This document shows positions 36,568 through 45,644 of a stretch of DNA of 64,000 nucleotides, one piece after another; the first letter of the stretch is position 1; every line of letters starts with the position of its first letter. Made by a program: the position numbers and the translations under genes. This DNA comes from Spirochaetota bacterium. GTDB lineage: Bacteria; Spirochaetota; UBA4802; UBA5550. The DNA lies in NCBI GenBank assembly GCA_017999915.1, contig JAGNKX010000007.1, forward strand, positions 128,488-192,487, in the 5' to 3' direction. The notes under the pieces were generated by a model that did no database searches, was not told the origin of the DNA, and worked only from the letters and a program-made list of their open reading frames with translations.

Positions 36568-36960
36568 ATGAAGAACGATAAAAGCAAGGGGATGATCGAA
36601 GCCGAGATCAGCGACGCCCTGGTCAGGTTCGAAAAGGAGTACATGGGCAGGGGGCCCGTCGAGACACGGACCTACATCGTCGAGGACATGATCATCGTGC
36701 GGCTCAAGGGCGTTCTCACCAGGGCGGAAGAGCAGCTGGCCACGAGCGACGAGGGGCTCGTGCTGATCAAACAGGTCCGCCTTAAGCTCATGGAAAAGGC
36801 GCGGTCCCTGCTGGAATCCATCATCGGCGATATCACGGGATGCACCGTTAAAAGCATGCATACCGACATCAGCACCGCGACCGGCGAGCGGGTGATCATT
36901 TTCATGTTGGACAGCGACCTGGGAGAAAAAATTTTGTCCGCCAGGACAAAAAAAGATTGA
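36568..36960 (+). CDS. DUF2294-family protein
   Basis: This 130-residue protein matches the DUF2294 pattern: MIEAEISDALVRFEKEYMGRGP, then ETRTYIVEDMIIVRLKGVLTRAEEQL, a central RLKLMEKARSLLESIIGDITGC helix, and the final strand ATGERVIIFMLDSDLGE. It has no signal peptide. The family has no firm function and is scattered among bacteria. It follows the DHQ synthase II gene by 12 bases and is probably in the same transcript, but I see no chemistry linking it to the shikimate route. Its stop directly precedes a further ATG. Confidence 0.8.
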   Translation: MKNDKSKGMIEAEISDALVRFEKEYMGRGPVETRTYIVEDMIIVRLKGVLTRAEEQLATSDEGLVLIKQVRLKLMEKARSLLESIIGDITGCTVKSMHTDISTATGERVIIFMLDSDLGEKILSARTKKD

Positions 36961-37083
36961 ATGAAAGGGGACTTCATTTCTACTGGCTATGACAGCGAAG
37001 TGGAAGACCGCATTGAAGGCCTTATTGAGCTCATGAGCATCCTGCAGGGGAGTTTTTCGGAGCCTGGTTTACGGAGCCGATAG
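36961..37083 (+). CDS. Possible 40-residue protein coupled to the DUF2294 gene
   Basis: An ATG follows the DUF2294 stop with no gap and opens a 40-codon frame ending at TAG (37081-37083). The peptide begins MKGDFISTGYDSEVEDRIE and continues with a short amphipathic helix (GLIELMSILQG). AAAGGGG lies inside the frame and not upstream, so initiation would depend on coupling. It is too short to judge by composition. It could be a real micro-protein or the remnant of a longer gene. Confidence 0.3.
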   Translation: MKGDFISTGYDSEVEDRIEGLIELMSILQGSFSEPGLRSR

Positions 37084-37122
37084 AAAAACCCTCATTATTA
37101 AATAATAAGGTTGTTGATAGGT

Positions 37123-37175
37123 AAGCCAGCATCAAATTCCTTTCAGCAGGGAGGGACAGAGGTGTTGGCTTTTTT
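37123..37175 (+). terminator. Terminator with a long loop after the shikimate group
   Basis: AAGCCAGCA (37123-37131) pairs with TGTTGGCTT (37163-37171), one G-T pair included, and a run of six T follows at 37170-37175. The 31-base loop contains TTTC...GGGAGG. It probably ends the aroA'-aroB'-DUF2294 transcript. A structured loop before aspC could also be regulatory, but I know of no matching riboswitch. Confidence 0.6.
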
Positions 37176-37267
37176 ATTATAGGGCGCTTTCCCCCGGTGC
37201 CTGCGCCGGCGAGGGGCGCCGCAACATCGATGGTCGCAACGTATAATTTATAAAAAGGTATACCGCT

Positions 37268-38479
37268 ATGAAGCTCTCGAAAAGGATCATGAATGTCAAA
37301 CCGTCGGCCACTCTGGAACTCACCGCCCTTGCCAACAGGCTGAAGGCCCAGGGAGTCGACATCATCGGCTTTGGAGCGGGCGAGCCGGACTTCGACACGC
37401 CTCAATCGATAAAGGACGCTGCGAAGAAGGCCATCGATACGGGCAAGACAAAATACACGCCCGCGGGGGGGATCGTCGAATTGAAAAACGCGGTCATCGC
37501 CAAGTTTCAGAAAGAGAACGGCCTGGAATACAGGCTTCCCGAGGTCACGATCAACTGCGGCGGAAAGCATTCATTTTACAACCTGATGCAGGTGATACTC
37601 GATCCGGGCGACGAGGTTATCGTGCCTGCGCCGTACTGGGTTTCATACCCCACCATGGTGGAGCTTGCCGAGGGGAAGGCGGTCATCCTTGACTGCCCAG
37701 AATCGACAGGCTTCAAGCTGACCCCGGAGCAGCTGAAAAACGGCATTACCGCGAAGACCAGGGCGATTGTCATCAATTCGCCGTCCAATCCGACCGGCTC
37801 AGCCTATAACAGGAAAGAGCTCGAAGCCATCGCGAAGATCGTCGAGGACAAGGATATCATACTCATTTCCGATGATATTTATGAATCAATAGTATATGAC
37901 GATTTTAAATTCTGCAATATCGCCAACATATCCGATGCGTTGAAGAAAAAGACCATCGTCCTGAACGGCGTCTCCAAAACCTACTCCATGACCGGCTGGC
38001 GGATCGGCTACATGGCCGGCGATTCCGACATCATCAAGGGCGTGGAAAACCTGCAGAGCCAATCGACATCGAACCCGACTTCAATCGCCCAGTGGGCCGC
38101 TGTGGAGGCCCTGGCCGGGGACCAGTCGGTGAAGGATGAGATGCTGGCCGCCTTCCGGAGAAGAAGGAAGATAATCGTGGACGGCTTGAATTCCATTACC
38201 GGCGTTTCCTGCATGCACCCGGACGGCGCGTTCTACGCCTTTCCGCGGGTGAGCGGCATCTTCACGCTTCCCCGCTGGCCGGAGGTAAAGGCCAAGTATG
38301 GCAGCAAGGGCAATTCCTCGGTCCTCTGCTCCTATCTGATCGACGAAGCGCGGGTGGCCGTGGTGCCCGGTATCGAATTCGGCAACGATGACTATATACG
38401 TCTTTCCTTCGCGACCTCGGATGAAAACATCAAGAAAGGAGTCGAGAGGATAGGCGAAGCGGTCCGGAAGCTGGCATAA
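37268..38479 (+). CDS. aspC: Aspartate aminotransferase, class I/II
   Basis: This 403-residue PLP enzyme interconverts aspartate and 2-oxoglutarate with oxaloacetate and glutamate. It has the type I family pattern: KPSATLELTALANRLKAQG, FGAGEPDFDTP, the NSPSNPTGS motif, SDDIYE, and the PLP lysine in LNGVSKTYSMTGWRIGY; the carboxylate-binding arginine is in YIRLSFATSD. AAAGG lies upstream of the ATG. It sits after the shikimate group's terminator and 25 bases before citrate synthase, so oxaloacetate may link the pair. Confidence 0.93.
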   Translation: MKLSKRIMNVKPSATLELTALANRLKAQGVDIIGFGAGEPDFDTPQSIKDAAKKAIDTGKTKYTPAGGIVELKNAVIAKFQKENGLEYRLPEVTINCGGKHSFYNLMQVILDPGDEVIVPAPYWVSYPTMVELAEGKAVILDCPESTGFKLTPEQLKNGITAKTRAIVINSPSNPTGSAYNRKELEAIAKIVEDKDIILISDDIYESIVYDDFKFCNIANISDALKKKTIVLNGVSKTYSMTGWRIGYMAGDSDIIKGVENLQSQSTSNPTSIAQWAAVEALAGDQSVKDEMLAAFRRRRKIIVDGLNSITGVSCMHPDGAFYAFPRVSGIFTLPRWPEVKAKYGSKGNSSVLCSYLIDEARVAVVPGIEFGNDDYIRLSFATSDENIKKGVERIGEAVRKLA

Positions 38480-38503
38480 GCGGCCTTGATATGGACGACA
38501 ATA

Positions 38504-39793
38504 ATGAATGATGCAACGCTGAAATACGGCGGTAAGGAGTACACCTTCACGGTCATAGAGGGGACCGAGGGCGAGCGGGCCATCGACATCAGCGCCCTGC
38601 GGAGCAGTACGGGCTTGATCACCCTTGACGTCGGGTACCAGAACACCGGCTCCTGCCTGAGCTCCATCACTTATATCGACGGCGACAGGGCCGTGCTCCG
38701 CTACCGAGGGATTCCCATAGAAGAGCTGGCCGAGAAGGCAGCTTTCACCGAGACGGCCTACCTGCTCATCTATGGTCATCTGCTCAATGAAGATGAGCGG
38801 AAGGTGTTTTCCCAGCGCCTCACGGACAATTCCATGATCCACGAGGAGATGCTCCGTTTTTTTGAAGGGTTCCCCATCGGCGCGCACCCGATGGCGATCC
38901 TGAGCACCATGGTGAACGCCCTTTCGGTATATTATCCACAGTTCTTTACCGACGATTTCGAGAGCGGCATCTTCGACCTGATGGCGGTCATCCTGATATC
39001 CAAGATCCGCACCATCGCGGCCTACTCCTACAAACACTCGATAGGCGAACCTTTCGTTTATCCGCGCCATGACCTCCGTTATTGCGCGAATTTCCTCTAC
39101 ATGATGTTCAACAGTCCCGTCAGGCCCTACGAGGTCGACCCCGATATCGACAAGATACTGAACATCCTCCTCATCATCCATGCCGACCACGAACAGAACT
39201 GCAGCACCTCCACGGTCCGCCTGGTGGGAAGCAGCATGGTGAACCTCTACTCTTCGATCTGCGCGGGCATCTGCGCCCTCTGGGGGCCCCTCCACGGCGG
39301 CGCCAATCAGCGTGTGATCGAGATGCTCGAAGGCATCAATGAGCGGGGACTCACCGTCAGGCAGTGCATCGACCAGGCGAAGGACAAGAACAGCTCCTTC
39401 AAGCTGTCCGGGTTCGGACACCGCATCTACAAGAACTACGATCCCCGGGCGAAGATATTGAAAGAAAAGTGCGATCAGCTGATCAGGAAGTACAATATCC
39501 ACGAGCCCCTGATCGACATAGCCATGGAGCTGGAGCATGCCGCCCTCAGGGACGACTATTTCATCGAGCGGAAGCTCTATCCTAATGTCGATTTCTACAG
39601 CGGCATCATTTACCGGATACTGGGCATACCGACTGATATGTACACGGTCATGTTCGCCATAGGCCGCCTGCCCGGCTGGATAGCCCAATGGAAGGAGATG
39701 CACGATACCAGGCCCTTCAAGATCGGAAGGCCGCGCCAGGTTTACATCGGCGAAAAAAACAACAGTTACGTCCCCCTGGATAAAAGGAAGTAG
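38504..39793 (+). CDS. gltA: Citrate synthase
   Basis: Citrate synthase condenses oxaloacetate with acetyl-CoA. The 429-residue protein is the bacterial hexameric type, with an N-terminal domain (LKYGGKEYTFTVIEGTEG). The catalytic residues are the histidines in HADHEQNCSTSTVR and GPLHGGANQ and the aspartate in the GFGHRIYKNYDPRA block. I use the ATG at 38504 (MNDATLKYGG); a TTG at 38486 is also in frame but has no better site. It lies 25 bases after aspC. Acetyl-CoA for it could come from the NifJ enzyme encoded next. Confidence 0.95.
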   Translation: MNDATLKYGGKEYTFTVIEGTEGERAIDISALRSSTGLITLDVGYQNTGSCLSSITYIDGDRAVLRYRGIPIEELAEKAAFTETAYLLIYGHLLNEDERKVFSQRLTDNSMIHEEMLRFFEGFPIGAHPMAILSTMVNALSVYYPQFFTDDFESGIFDLMAVILISKIRTIAAYSYKHSIGEPFVYPRHDLRYCANFLYMMFNSPVRPYEVDPDIDKILNILLIIHADHEQNCSTSTVRLVGSSMVNLYSSICAGICALWGPLHGGANQRVIEMLEGINERGLTVRQCIDQAKDKNSSFKLSGFGHRIYKNYDPRAKILKEKCDQLIRKYNIHEPLIDIAMELEHAALRDDYFIERKLYPNVDFYSGIIYRILGIPTDMYTVMFAIGRLPGWIAQWKEMHDTRPFKIGRPRQVYIGEKNNSYVPLDKRK

Positions 39794-39958
39794 GGTCCGG
39801 GCTACGGCGAATAGGCATTGTTATTTAGTCTTGGCGGATTGTTATCTGTAATATAACAATATAGTATTCGCCGTCAGTACTTTAGCTTGACTTATTATAC
39901 GTGTTTTACTAACTTGAATAGTAACAGTAAAATAGGCAAATATGCGATTTTATAGATC

Positions 39959-39978
39959 AATAGACTTGTTGCATAACT
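39959..39978. repeat. Solo end of the TTGTTGCAAAACT element
   Basis: This stretch, beginning AATAGACTTGTTGCA, matches 19 of 20 bases of 22794-22813. No matching right end is nearby, so it is a solo end or a remnant. It lies about 80 bases upstream of nifJ, inside its leader or promoter region; the 39794-40057 gap otherwise holds AT-rich DNA without a clear promoter pair. Confidence 0.5.
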
Positions 39979-40057
39979 AGTGTGAGACTCAGTTTCGCAA
40001 GAAGTATAAACAGTAACCATTATACATTGCAGAATATTTTTCAGAAGGAGATTATCG

Positions 40058-43000
40058 ATGTCCCCTAAAAAAAAGATGAAATCAATGGATGGCAACATGG
40101 CGGCAGCCCATGTGTCATATGCTTTTTCCGAGGTCGCGACGATTTATCCCATTACCCCCTCTTCACCAATGCCTGAATACGTGGATGAATGGGCCGCGCG
40201 GGGAATGAAGAATATCTTCGGGGATGTCGTCAAGGTAGTTGAAATGCAGTCTGAAGCGGGCGCCGCGGGAGCCATGCATGGCGCCCTTCAGTCCGGAGCG
40301 CTGACAACGACCTATACCGCTTCTCAGGGACTTCTTCTCATGATCCCCAACATGTATAAAATGGCGGGCGAGCTCCTTCCCGGCGTCATGCATGTCAGCG
40401 CCCGGTCCCTGTCCACCCATGCCCTGTCGATTTTCGGCGACCAGTCGGACATTTACTCGGTCCGCCAGGCGGGGTTCGCCATGCTTGCTACCGGCGGAGT
40501 CCAGGAGGTCATGGACCTGGGCGGCATAGCCCACCTGGCCGCCATTAAAAGCCGTGTTCCATTCATGCACCTCTTTGACGGGTTCCGGACCTCTCATGAA
40601 ATACAGAAGATCGAAGTGCTCGACTTCGAGGATTTAAAACAACTCCTCGATATGGATTCCCTCGATCAGTTCCGCAAACGCGCCCTGAACCCGCAAAACC
40701 CAGTGACCCGGGGCACGGCCCAGAATCCCGATATTTATTTCCAGCTCAGGGAAGCGAGCAATTCCTACTATAATGCCGTGCCTGACATCGTTGAAGATTA
40801 CATGAAGGAGATAACCAGGCTGACGGGGAGGGAATACCATCCCTTTGTCTATTACGGATCCCCCGATGCGGAGAACATCTTAATAGCCATGGGATCGGTC
40901 ACCGAAACGGCCAGGGAGACCGTGGATTACCTCATCGGCAAGGGAGAAAAGGCCGGCCTCATATCGGTCCACCTCTACCGGCCGTTCTCAGAGAAGTATT
41001 TCCTGAAGGTCCTGCCGAAAACGGTGAAACGCATCGCCGTCCTTGATCGGACCAAGGAGCCCGGCGCCAACGGCGAGCCCCTGTATCTCGACGTGCGGGA
41101 CATGCTGTATAACAGGAAGGAGCAGGTCCTTATCGTCGGCGGGCGCTACGGCCTCAGCTCCAAGGATACGACCCCGAACCAGGTCCTCGCGGTCTTTGAC
41201 AACCTGAAGCTTCCGGAGCCGAAAAACGGGTTCACCATCGGCATTACCGATGATGTCACATTCACGTCCCTTCCCGTCAAGGATATAGTCGACACTGCGC
41301 CGGCCGGGACCTTTGCGGCAAAATTCTACGGCATCGGCGCGGACGGAACCGTGGGCGCCAACAAGAATTCCCTCAAGATCATCGGCGACCACACCGACCT
41401 TTTTGCCCAGGCCTATTTCGCCTACGACGCCAAAAAGTCGGGCGGGGTGACCGTCTCTCATCTCCGGTTCGGGAAAAAAGAGATCAAATCAACCTATCTG
41501 GTCACCAGCGCGGATTTTGTCGCCTGCCACGTGCCGGCGTATATCGAGCAGTATGACATACTCAAGGGACTCAAAAAGGGAGGGACCTTCCTTCTTAACA
41601 GCATCCAGGACGCCGAGGAAACAAAGAAGCGCCTCCCGGACCATATCAAGAAATATCTCGCGGATAACGAGATCAAGTTCTACATCATCAATGCCACGAA
41701 AATCGCCGAAGAGATCGGCCTGGGTACGCGCACCAACAGCATCATGCAGGCGGCATTTTTCAAGCTTGCCAACGTGATCCCGTACGATGACGCGGTCAAG
41801 CACATGAAGGGCGCCATTGACAAGACCTACGGCAAGAAGGGCGACGATGTCGTGAAGATGAACTACGCGGCCATAGACCGGGGAGCGGACGGGTTGGTGA
41901 AGGTCGATGTCCCCGTGGAGTGGAAGAACATCAAGTCTGAAAAGGAAAAGGCCCGGGGCGATGTGCCGGAGTTCATAAAGAAAATCGCCGACCCGATGAA
42001 CCATCTTGACGGGGACAGCCTGCCGGTAAGCGCCTTCTCCAACATGCCCGATGGGACCTTCCCCCAGGGGACGTCGGAATATGAAAAACGCGGCATTGCG
42101 GTCAACGTGCCGGAATGGCAGCCTGACAGCTGTATCCAGTGCAACCAGTGCGCCTATGTCTGCCCCCATGCCGTGATCCGTCCCTTCCTGCTCAATGAGA
42201 AAGAGGCGGCGGCCGTTCCGGCGGGGACGACCCTCGTCGATGCCAAGGGCAAGGGCCTGGAAGGGCTCAAGTTCAAGATCCAGATCAGCCCTCTCGACTG
42301 CACCGGGTGCGGCAACTGCGAGCAGACCTGCCCGTCGAAGCCGAAGTCCCTTGTCATGAAGCCCCTGGGAACCCAGCTTCCCGAAAACGAACGGTGGAAC
42401 TATTTCAGGAACAATGTAACGTATAAAGACGCCCTCATGGCGAAGAATACCGTGAAGGGAAGCCAGTTTGCTCAGCCCCTCTTCCAGTTCTCCGGAGCAT
42501 GCGCCGGCTGCGGCGAAACGCCCTATATCAAGCTCATCACCCAGCTTTACGGAGAACGGATGATGGTAGCCAACGCGACGGGCTGTACGTCCATTTACAG
42601 CGGTTCGGCCCCCAGTACGCCATACTGCGTGAATGCCGAAGGCTGCGGTCCCTCCTGGGCGAGTTCGCTTTTTGAGGACAACGCCGAATACGGATACGGG
42701 ATGCAGATCGGCGTGGAACAGCTCCGCGACCGTATCGCGGAGTGTTCCCGCCGGCTGATAGCCGGGGACGCGTCGCCCGAGCTTAAGGCCGCTCTCCAGG
42801 AATGGCTGGACGGCAGGAACAACCCGGAGGCCTCGCAGGCGGCGGCGAAAAAGATCATACCGCTCCTGGAGAAAGACGGCAGCGAGCCGGCGAAGATAAT
42901 CCTGGACTTCAAGAAGTACCTGGCCAAGCGCTCCATATGGGTCTTCGGCGGCGACGGCTGGGCATATGATATAGGGTACGGCGGACTTGACCACGTTCTC

Positions 43001-43588
43001 GCCTCCGGTGAAGACGTCAACATACTGGTCCTCGATACGGAAGTGTATTCCAATACCGGCGGCCAGTCCTCCAAGTCGACCCCGGTTGCCGCGGTTGCGA
43101 AATTCGCCGCGGCGGGCAAGCGGGTGCGGAAGAAGGACCTCGGCATGATGGCGATATCCTACGGATATGTCTACGTCGCCCAGATCGCCATGGGCGCCAA
43201 CCAGGCCCATACCCTCAAGGTCATGCAGGAGGCGGAAGCCTATCCCGGTCCGTCCCTGATCATCGCCTATGCGCCCTGCATCAACCACGGCCTCCGGGCG
43301 GGCATGGGCAAAACCCAGCTTGAAGAGAAGCTTGCTGTCGAGAGCGGCTACTGGCACCTGTATCGCTACAATCCGCTCCTCGAAAAAGAAGGGAAGAATC
43401 CCTTTATCCTCGATTCGAAAGAGCCTGACTGGTCCAAGTTCCAGGGCTTCTTGCAGGGCGAGGTGCGATATACGTCACTAAAAAAGGAGTTCCCGGCGGT
43501 GGCAGACGATCTCTTCAAATCGGCGGAGGAAAACGCGAAGTGGCGTTATAATTCCTACAAGCGTCAGGCTAGCCTGGAATATAAATAA
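40058..43588 (+). CDS. nifJ: Pyruvate:ferredoxin (flavodoxin) oxidoreductase
   Basis: This single-chain 1176-residue enzyme oxidises pyruvate and CoA to acetyl-CoA and CO2, passing electrons to ferredoxin or flavodoxin. The domain order is as usual: N-terminal POR domain with YPITPSSPMPEYVDEW, a middle domain, the gamma domain, a two-cluster ferredoxin domain (CIQCNQCAYVCPHAV and CTGCGNCEQTCPS), then the TPP-binding domain with CAGCGETPYIKLI, GGDGWAYDIGYGGLDH and DTEVYSNTGGQSSKSTP. AAGGAG precedes the ATG. A strong terminator follows at 43613. It indicates anaerobic pyruvate metabolism. Confidence 0.97.
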   Translation: MSPKKKMKSMDGNMAAAHVSYAFSEVATIYPITPSSPMPEYVDEWAARGMKNIFGDVVKVVEMQSEAGAAGAMHGALQSGALTTTYTASQGLLLMIPNMYKMAGELLPGVMHVSARSLSTHALSIFGDQSDIYSVRQAGFAMLATGGVQEVMDLGGIAHLAAIKSRVPFMHLFDGFRTSHEIQKIEVLDFEDLKQLLDMDSLDQFRKRALNPQNPVTRGTAQNPDIYFQLREASNSYYNAVPDIVEDYMKEITRLTGREYHPFVYYGSPDAENILIAMGSVTETARETVDYLIGKGEKAGLISVHLYRPFSEKYFLKVLPKTVKRIAVLDRTKEPGANGEPLYLDVRDMLYNRKEQVLIVGGRYGLSSKDTTPNQVLAVFDNLKLPEPKNGFTIGITDDVTFTSLPVKDIVDTAPAGTFAAKFYGIGADGTVGANKNSLKIIGDHTDLFAQAYFAYDAKKSGGVTVSHLRFGKKEIKSTYLVTSADFVACHVPAYIEQYDILKGLKKGGTFLLNSIQDAEETKKRLPDHIKKYLADNEIKFYIINATKIAEEIGLGTRTNSIMQAAFFKLANVIPYDDAVKHMKGAIDKTYGKKGDDVVKMNYAAIDRGADGLVKVDVPVEWKNIKSEKEKARGDVPEFIKKIADPMNHLDGDSLPVSAFSNMPDGTFPQGTSEYEKRGIAVNVPEWQPDSCIQCNQCAYVCPHAVIRPFLLNEKEAAAVPAGTTLVDAKGKGLEGLKFKIQISPLDCTGCGNCEQTCPSKPKSLVMKPLGTQLPENERWNYFRNNVTYKDALMAKNTVKGSQFAQPLFQFSGACAGCGETPYIKLITQLYGERMMVANATGCTSIYSGSAPSTPYCVNAEGCGPSWASSLFEDNAEYGYGMQIGVEQLRDRIAECSRRLIAGDASPELKAALQEWLDGRNNPEASQAAAKKIIPLLEKDGSEPAKIILDFKKYLAKRSIWVFGGDGWAYDIGYGGLDHVLASGEDVNILVLDTEVYSNTGGQSSKSTPVAAVAKFAAAGKRVRKKDLGMMAISYGYVYVAQIAMGANQAHTLKVMQEAEAYPGPSLIIAYAPCINHGLRAGMGKTQLEEKLAVESGYWHLYRYNPLLEKEGKNPFILDSKEPDWSKFQGFLQGEVRYTSLKKEFPAVADDLFKSAEENAKWRYNSYKRQASLEYK

Positions 43589-43612
43589 GAGTATAATAAT
43601 CGATATTTACAA

Positions 43613-43647
43613 AACATATCCCCGCGAAAGCGGGGATATGTTTTTTT
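43613..43647 (+). terminator. Rho-independent terminator of nifJ
   Basis: AACATATCCCCGC (43613-43625) pairs perfectly with GCGGGGATATGTT (43630-43642) around a GAAA tetraloop, followed by a run of T to 43647. This is among the clearest terminators in the window. Confidence 0.93.
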
Positions 43648-43778
43648 AATGGCGCAGCCGATTCCCGCTTGCGCGGGAAAGGGCGGAGGCATAGTATTGG
43701 CCCGTTTTTTATGTTACATAATCGCCGCAATGCTGCACCGTATCGATATATGCGGGGGGAATTCATAAGGAGAATACA

Positions 43779-44885
43779 ATGGAAGAAAAGATTTACTGGA
43801 TAGATTTTAACACCATGGAGAGGTTCATGGTCGACGTCCTAAAGGCGGCAGGAGTGCCCGATGAGGACGCCAGGATCTGCGCGGACATACTCATCACGTC
43901 GGACAAGCGGGGCATAGATTCCCACGGCATAAACCGGCTCAAGCCGATATATATCGACCGCATAAAAGACGGGATCCTCAATCCCATTACCAAAATGGAA
44001 GTGGTGAGGGAGGGGCCGACCACGGCGGTCATTGACGGCCATGACGGCATGGGCCACGTGATCGCGAAGAGATCCATGGATATGGCCATAGACAAGGCCC
44101 GGAAGTTCGGCATGGGGATGGTGGCCGTGCGCAATTCATCCCATTACGGCATCGCAGGCTATTTCACCATCAAGGCGGCGGAGGCGGACATGATCGGCAT
44201 CACCGGCACGAACGCCCGTCCCAGCATCGCGCCGACCTTCGGCATCGAGAACATGCTGGGCACCAATCCCCTTGTGTTCGGCATACCCACCGACGAGGAG
44301 TTCCCCTTCGTGATCGACTGCGCCACGTCCATTTCGCAGCGCGGGAAGATCGAAGTTTACGCCCGCCAGGGGAAGGTAATGCCCGAGGGGTGGGTGATCG
44401 ATAACCAGGGGAACTCGACGACTGACGCGAATGAGGCCCTTAAGAAGCTCATCGACGGCACCGCGGCCCTGACGCCCCTGGGCGGTATCGGCGAGGACGG
44501 CGGCGGGTACAAGGGCTACGGATACGCCACCGTCATTGAAATATTGTGCGCCGCCCTCCAGGCCGGAAGCTTTCTGAAAATGCTCACCGGCTTCGACAAG
44601 GGCAGGAAAGTCCCCTATCACCTGGGCCATTTTTTCATGGCCATCGATATATCCCATTTCATCGATCCGGCTGATTTCAAAAAGACGGCCGGCGACATTC
44701 TCAGGGAAATCCGGTCATCGAAGAAAATGCCGGGCCAGGAGCGGATCTACACGGCAGGAGAGAAGGAATACCTGGCATGGCTGGACCGTAAAGACCGGGG
44801 CGTGCCGGTCAACAAGAGCCTCCAGGAGGACATTGTCGCCCTGCGGGACAGCCTGAACATCAAGGGATATGATTTCCCGTTTTAA
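43779..44885 (+). CDS. Ldh/malate dehydrogenase-2 family NAD(P)-dependent oxidoreductase
   Basis: This 368-residue protein belongs to the Ldh_2 family (malate/L-lactate/ureidoglycolate/sulfolactate dehydrogenases), which is unrelated to classical MDH. It shows DSHGINRL near the start, the conserved histidine in RNSSHYGIAGYF, NARPSIAPTFG, and ENMLGTNPLVFGIP. It uses NAD or NADP with 2-hydroxy acids. The substrate cannot be fixed from sequence; malate or lactate suits the neighbouring nifJ. AAGGAG precedes the ATG and a strong terminator follows the stop. Confidence 0.88.
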   Translation: MEEKIYWIDFNTMERFMVDVLKAAGVPDEDARICADILITSDKRGIDSHGINRLKPIYIDRIKDGILNPITKMEVVREGPTTAVIDGHDGMGHVIAKRSMDMAIDKARKFGMGMVAVRNSSHYGIAGYFTIKAAEADMIGITGTNARPSIAPTFGIENMLGTNPLVFGIPTDEEFPFVIDCATSISQRGKIEVYARQGKVMPEGWVIDNQGNSTTDANEALKKLIDGTAALTPLGGIGEDGGGYKGYGYATVIEILCAALQAGSFLKMLTGFDKGRKVPYHLGHFFMAIDISHFIDPADFKKTAGDILREIRSSKKMPGQERIYTAGEKEYLAWLDRKDRGVPVNKSLQEDIVALRDSLNIKGYDFPF

Positions 44886-44893
44886 TCTGCCGC

Positions 44894-44930
44894 AATGAAA
44901 GCGCGGTTTCGAGACCGCGCTTTCATTGTT
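44894..44930 (+). terminator. Terminator hairpin of the Ldh-family gene
   Basis: AATGAAAGCGCGGT (44894-44907) pairs over 14 bases with ACCGCGCTTTCATT (44914-44927), loop TTCGAG, followed by GTT. It lies between convergent genes and may serve both. The central GCGCGGTTTCGA...CCGCGCTT also occurs at 18626-18649. Confidence 0.8.
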
Positions 44931-44945
44931 CCTTCGGCGACCGTA

Positions 44946-45554
44946 TCACTTCACCCATATTATCTTGTCAAAATTCCTCACGCCCTGCTGCTGAATGAAG
45001 CTCTTCCATTTGCCGCTTACGGCCGCGCCGGCGAGGTCCGCGTTCCGGAAATGAGCGTACTGGACGAGGCCGTTCCGGTCCATGATTTGATTTATAACGG
45101 TCATATCGGAGCCTTCCGCGACGCCGGCCGTCATCAGCGCGTCACGCACGTCGGCGCCGCTCAGGTCGGCGTCGTATAAATAGGCGCCGACGAGGTTTGC
45201 CTTCCTTAAAACTGCGTTCCTGAGATGCGTGTTCCTGAGATTGGCCCCGCGGAGGTCCGCGCCGGTGAGATCGGCTGCGCTCAGCTCGGCCTCCCTGAGG
45301 TCGGCGTTAACGAGCCGTGAGTTTTTAAGATTGGAGAAACTGAGATTGGTCTTAACGAGCCTGGCCCTGGCGAGGTTTATGTTTTCGAGGTTTGTGTTAT
45401 AGAAATCCATCCCGGAGAGGTTGATCCCTTCGAGTTTTTTGCTTATGAATATCCTCCTCACTATGAAGCGGCGGCAGTCTGTCGCGAGCAGTGCCGACAG
45501 GAGGAGCAATGTCACGCAAAGTAAAATCTTCTGTGGTATCAGGGGCGGTTTCAT
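44946..45554 (-). CDS. Exported pentapeptide-repeat protein
   Basis: This 202-residue protein has an N-terminal hydrophobic signal (ILLCVTLLLLSALLATDC) with a possible lipobox cysteine, then about 18 tandem A(D/N)LXX units: LEGINLSGMDFYNTN, ADLREAELSAADLTG, ANLRNTHLRNAVLRK and others. These form a right-handed quadrilateral beta helix. The C-terminal tail (VSGKWKSFIQQQGVRNFDKIIWVK) is different. Most such proteins have no known role; a few mimic DNA, but export makes that unlikely. It is convergent with the Ldh gene. Confidence 0.85.
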   Translation of the reverse strand: MKPPLIPQKILLCVTLLLLSALLATDCRRFIVRRIFISKKLEGINLSGMDFYNTNLENINLARARLVKTNLSFSNLKNSRLVNADLREAELSAADLTGADLRGANLRNTHLRNAVLRKANLVGAYLYDADLSGADVRDALMTAGVAEGSDMTVINQIMDRNGLVQYAHFRNADLAGAAVSGKWKSFIQQQGVRNFDKIIWVK

Positions 45555-45644
45555 ATGTCGCGGATCGTTTTAATCGTTCTTGAATTCCTTAAATGATACG
45601 TGAAAAACGTATTAGTCAAGTATTATTATTAGCAATTACGCAGC

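Noticed and set aside
41489-43357. A 622-codon minus-strand frame inside nifJ
   Set aside because: Pure antisense shadow of a well-conserved gene; no start site or recognisable domain.
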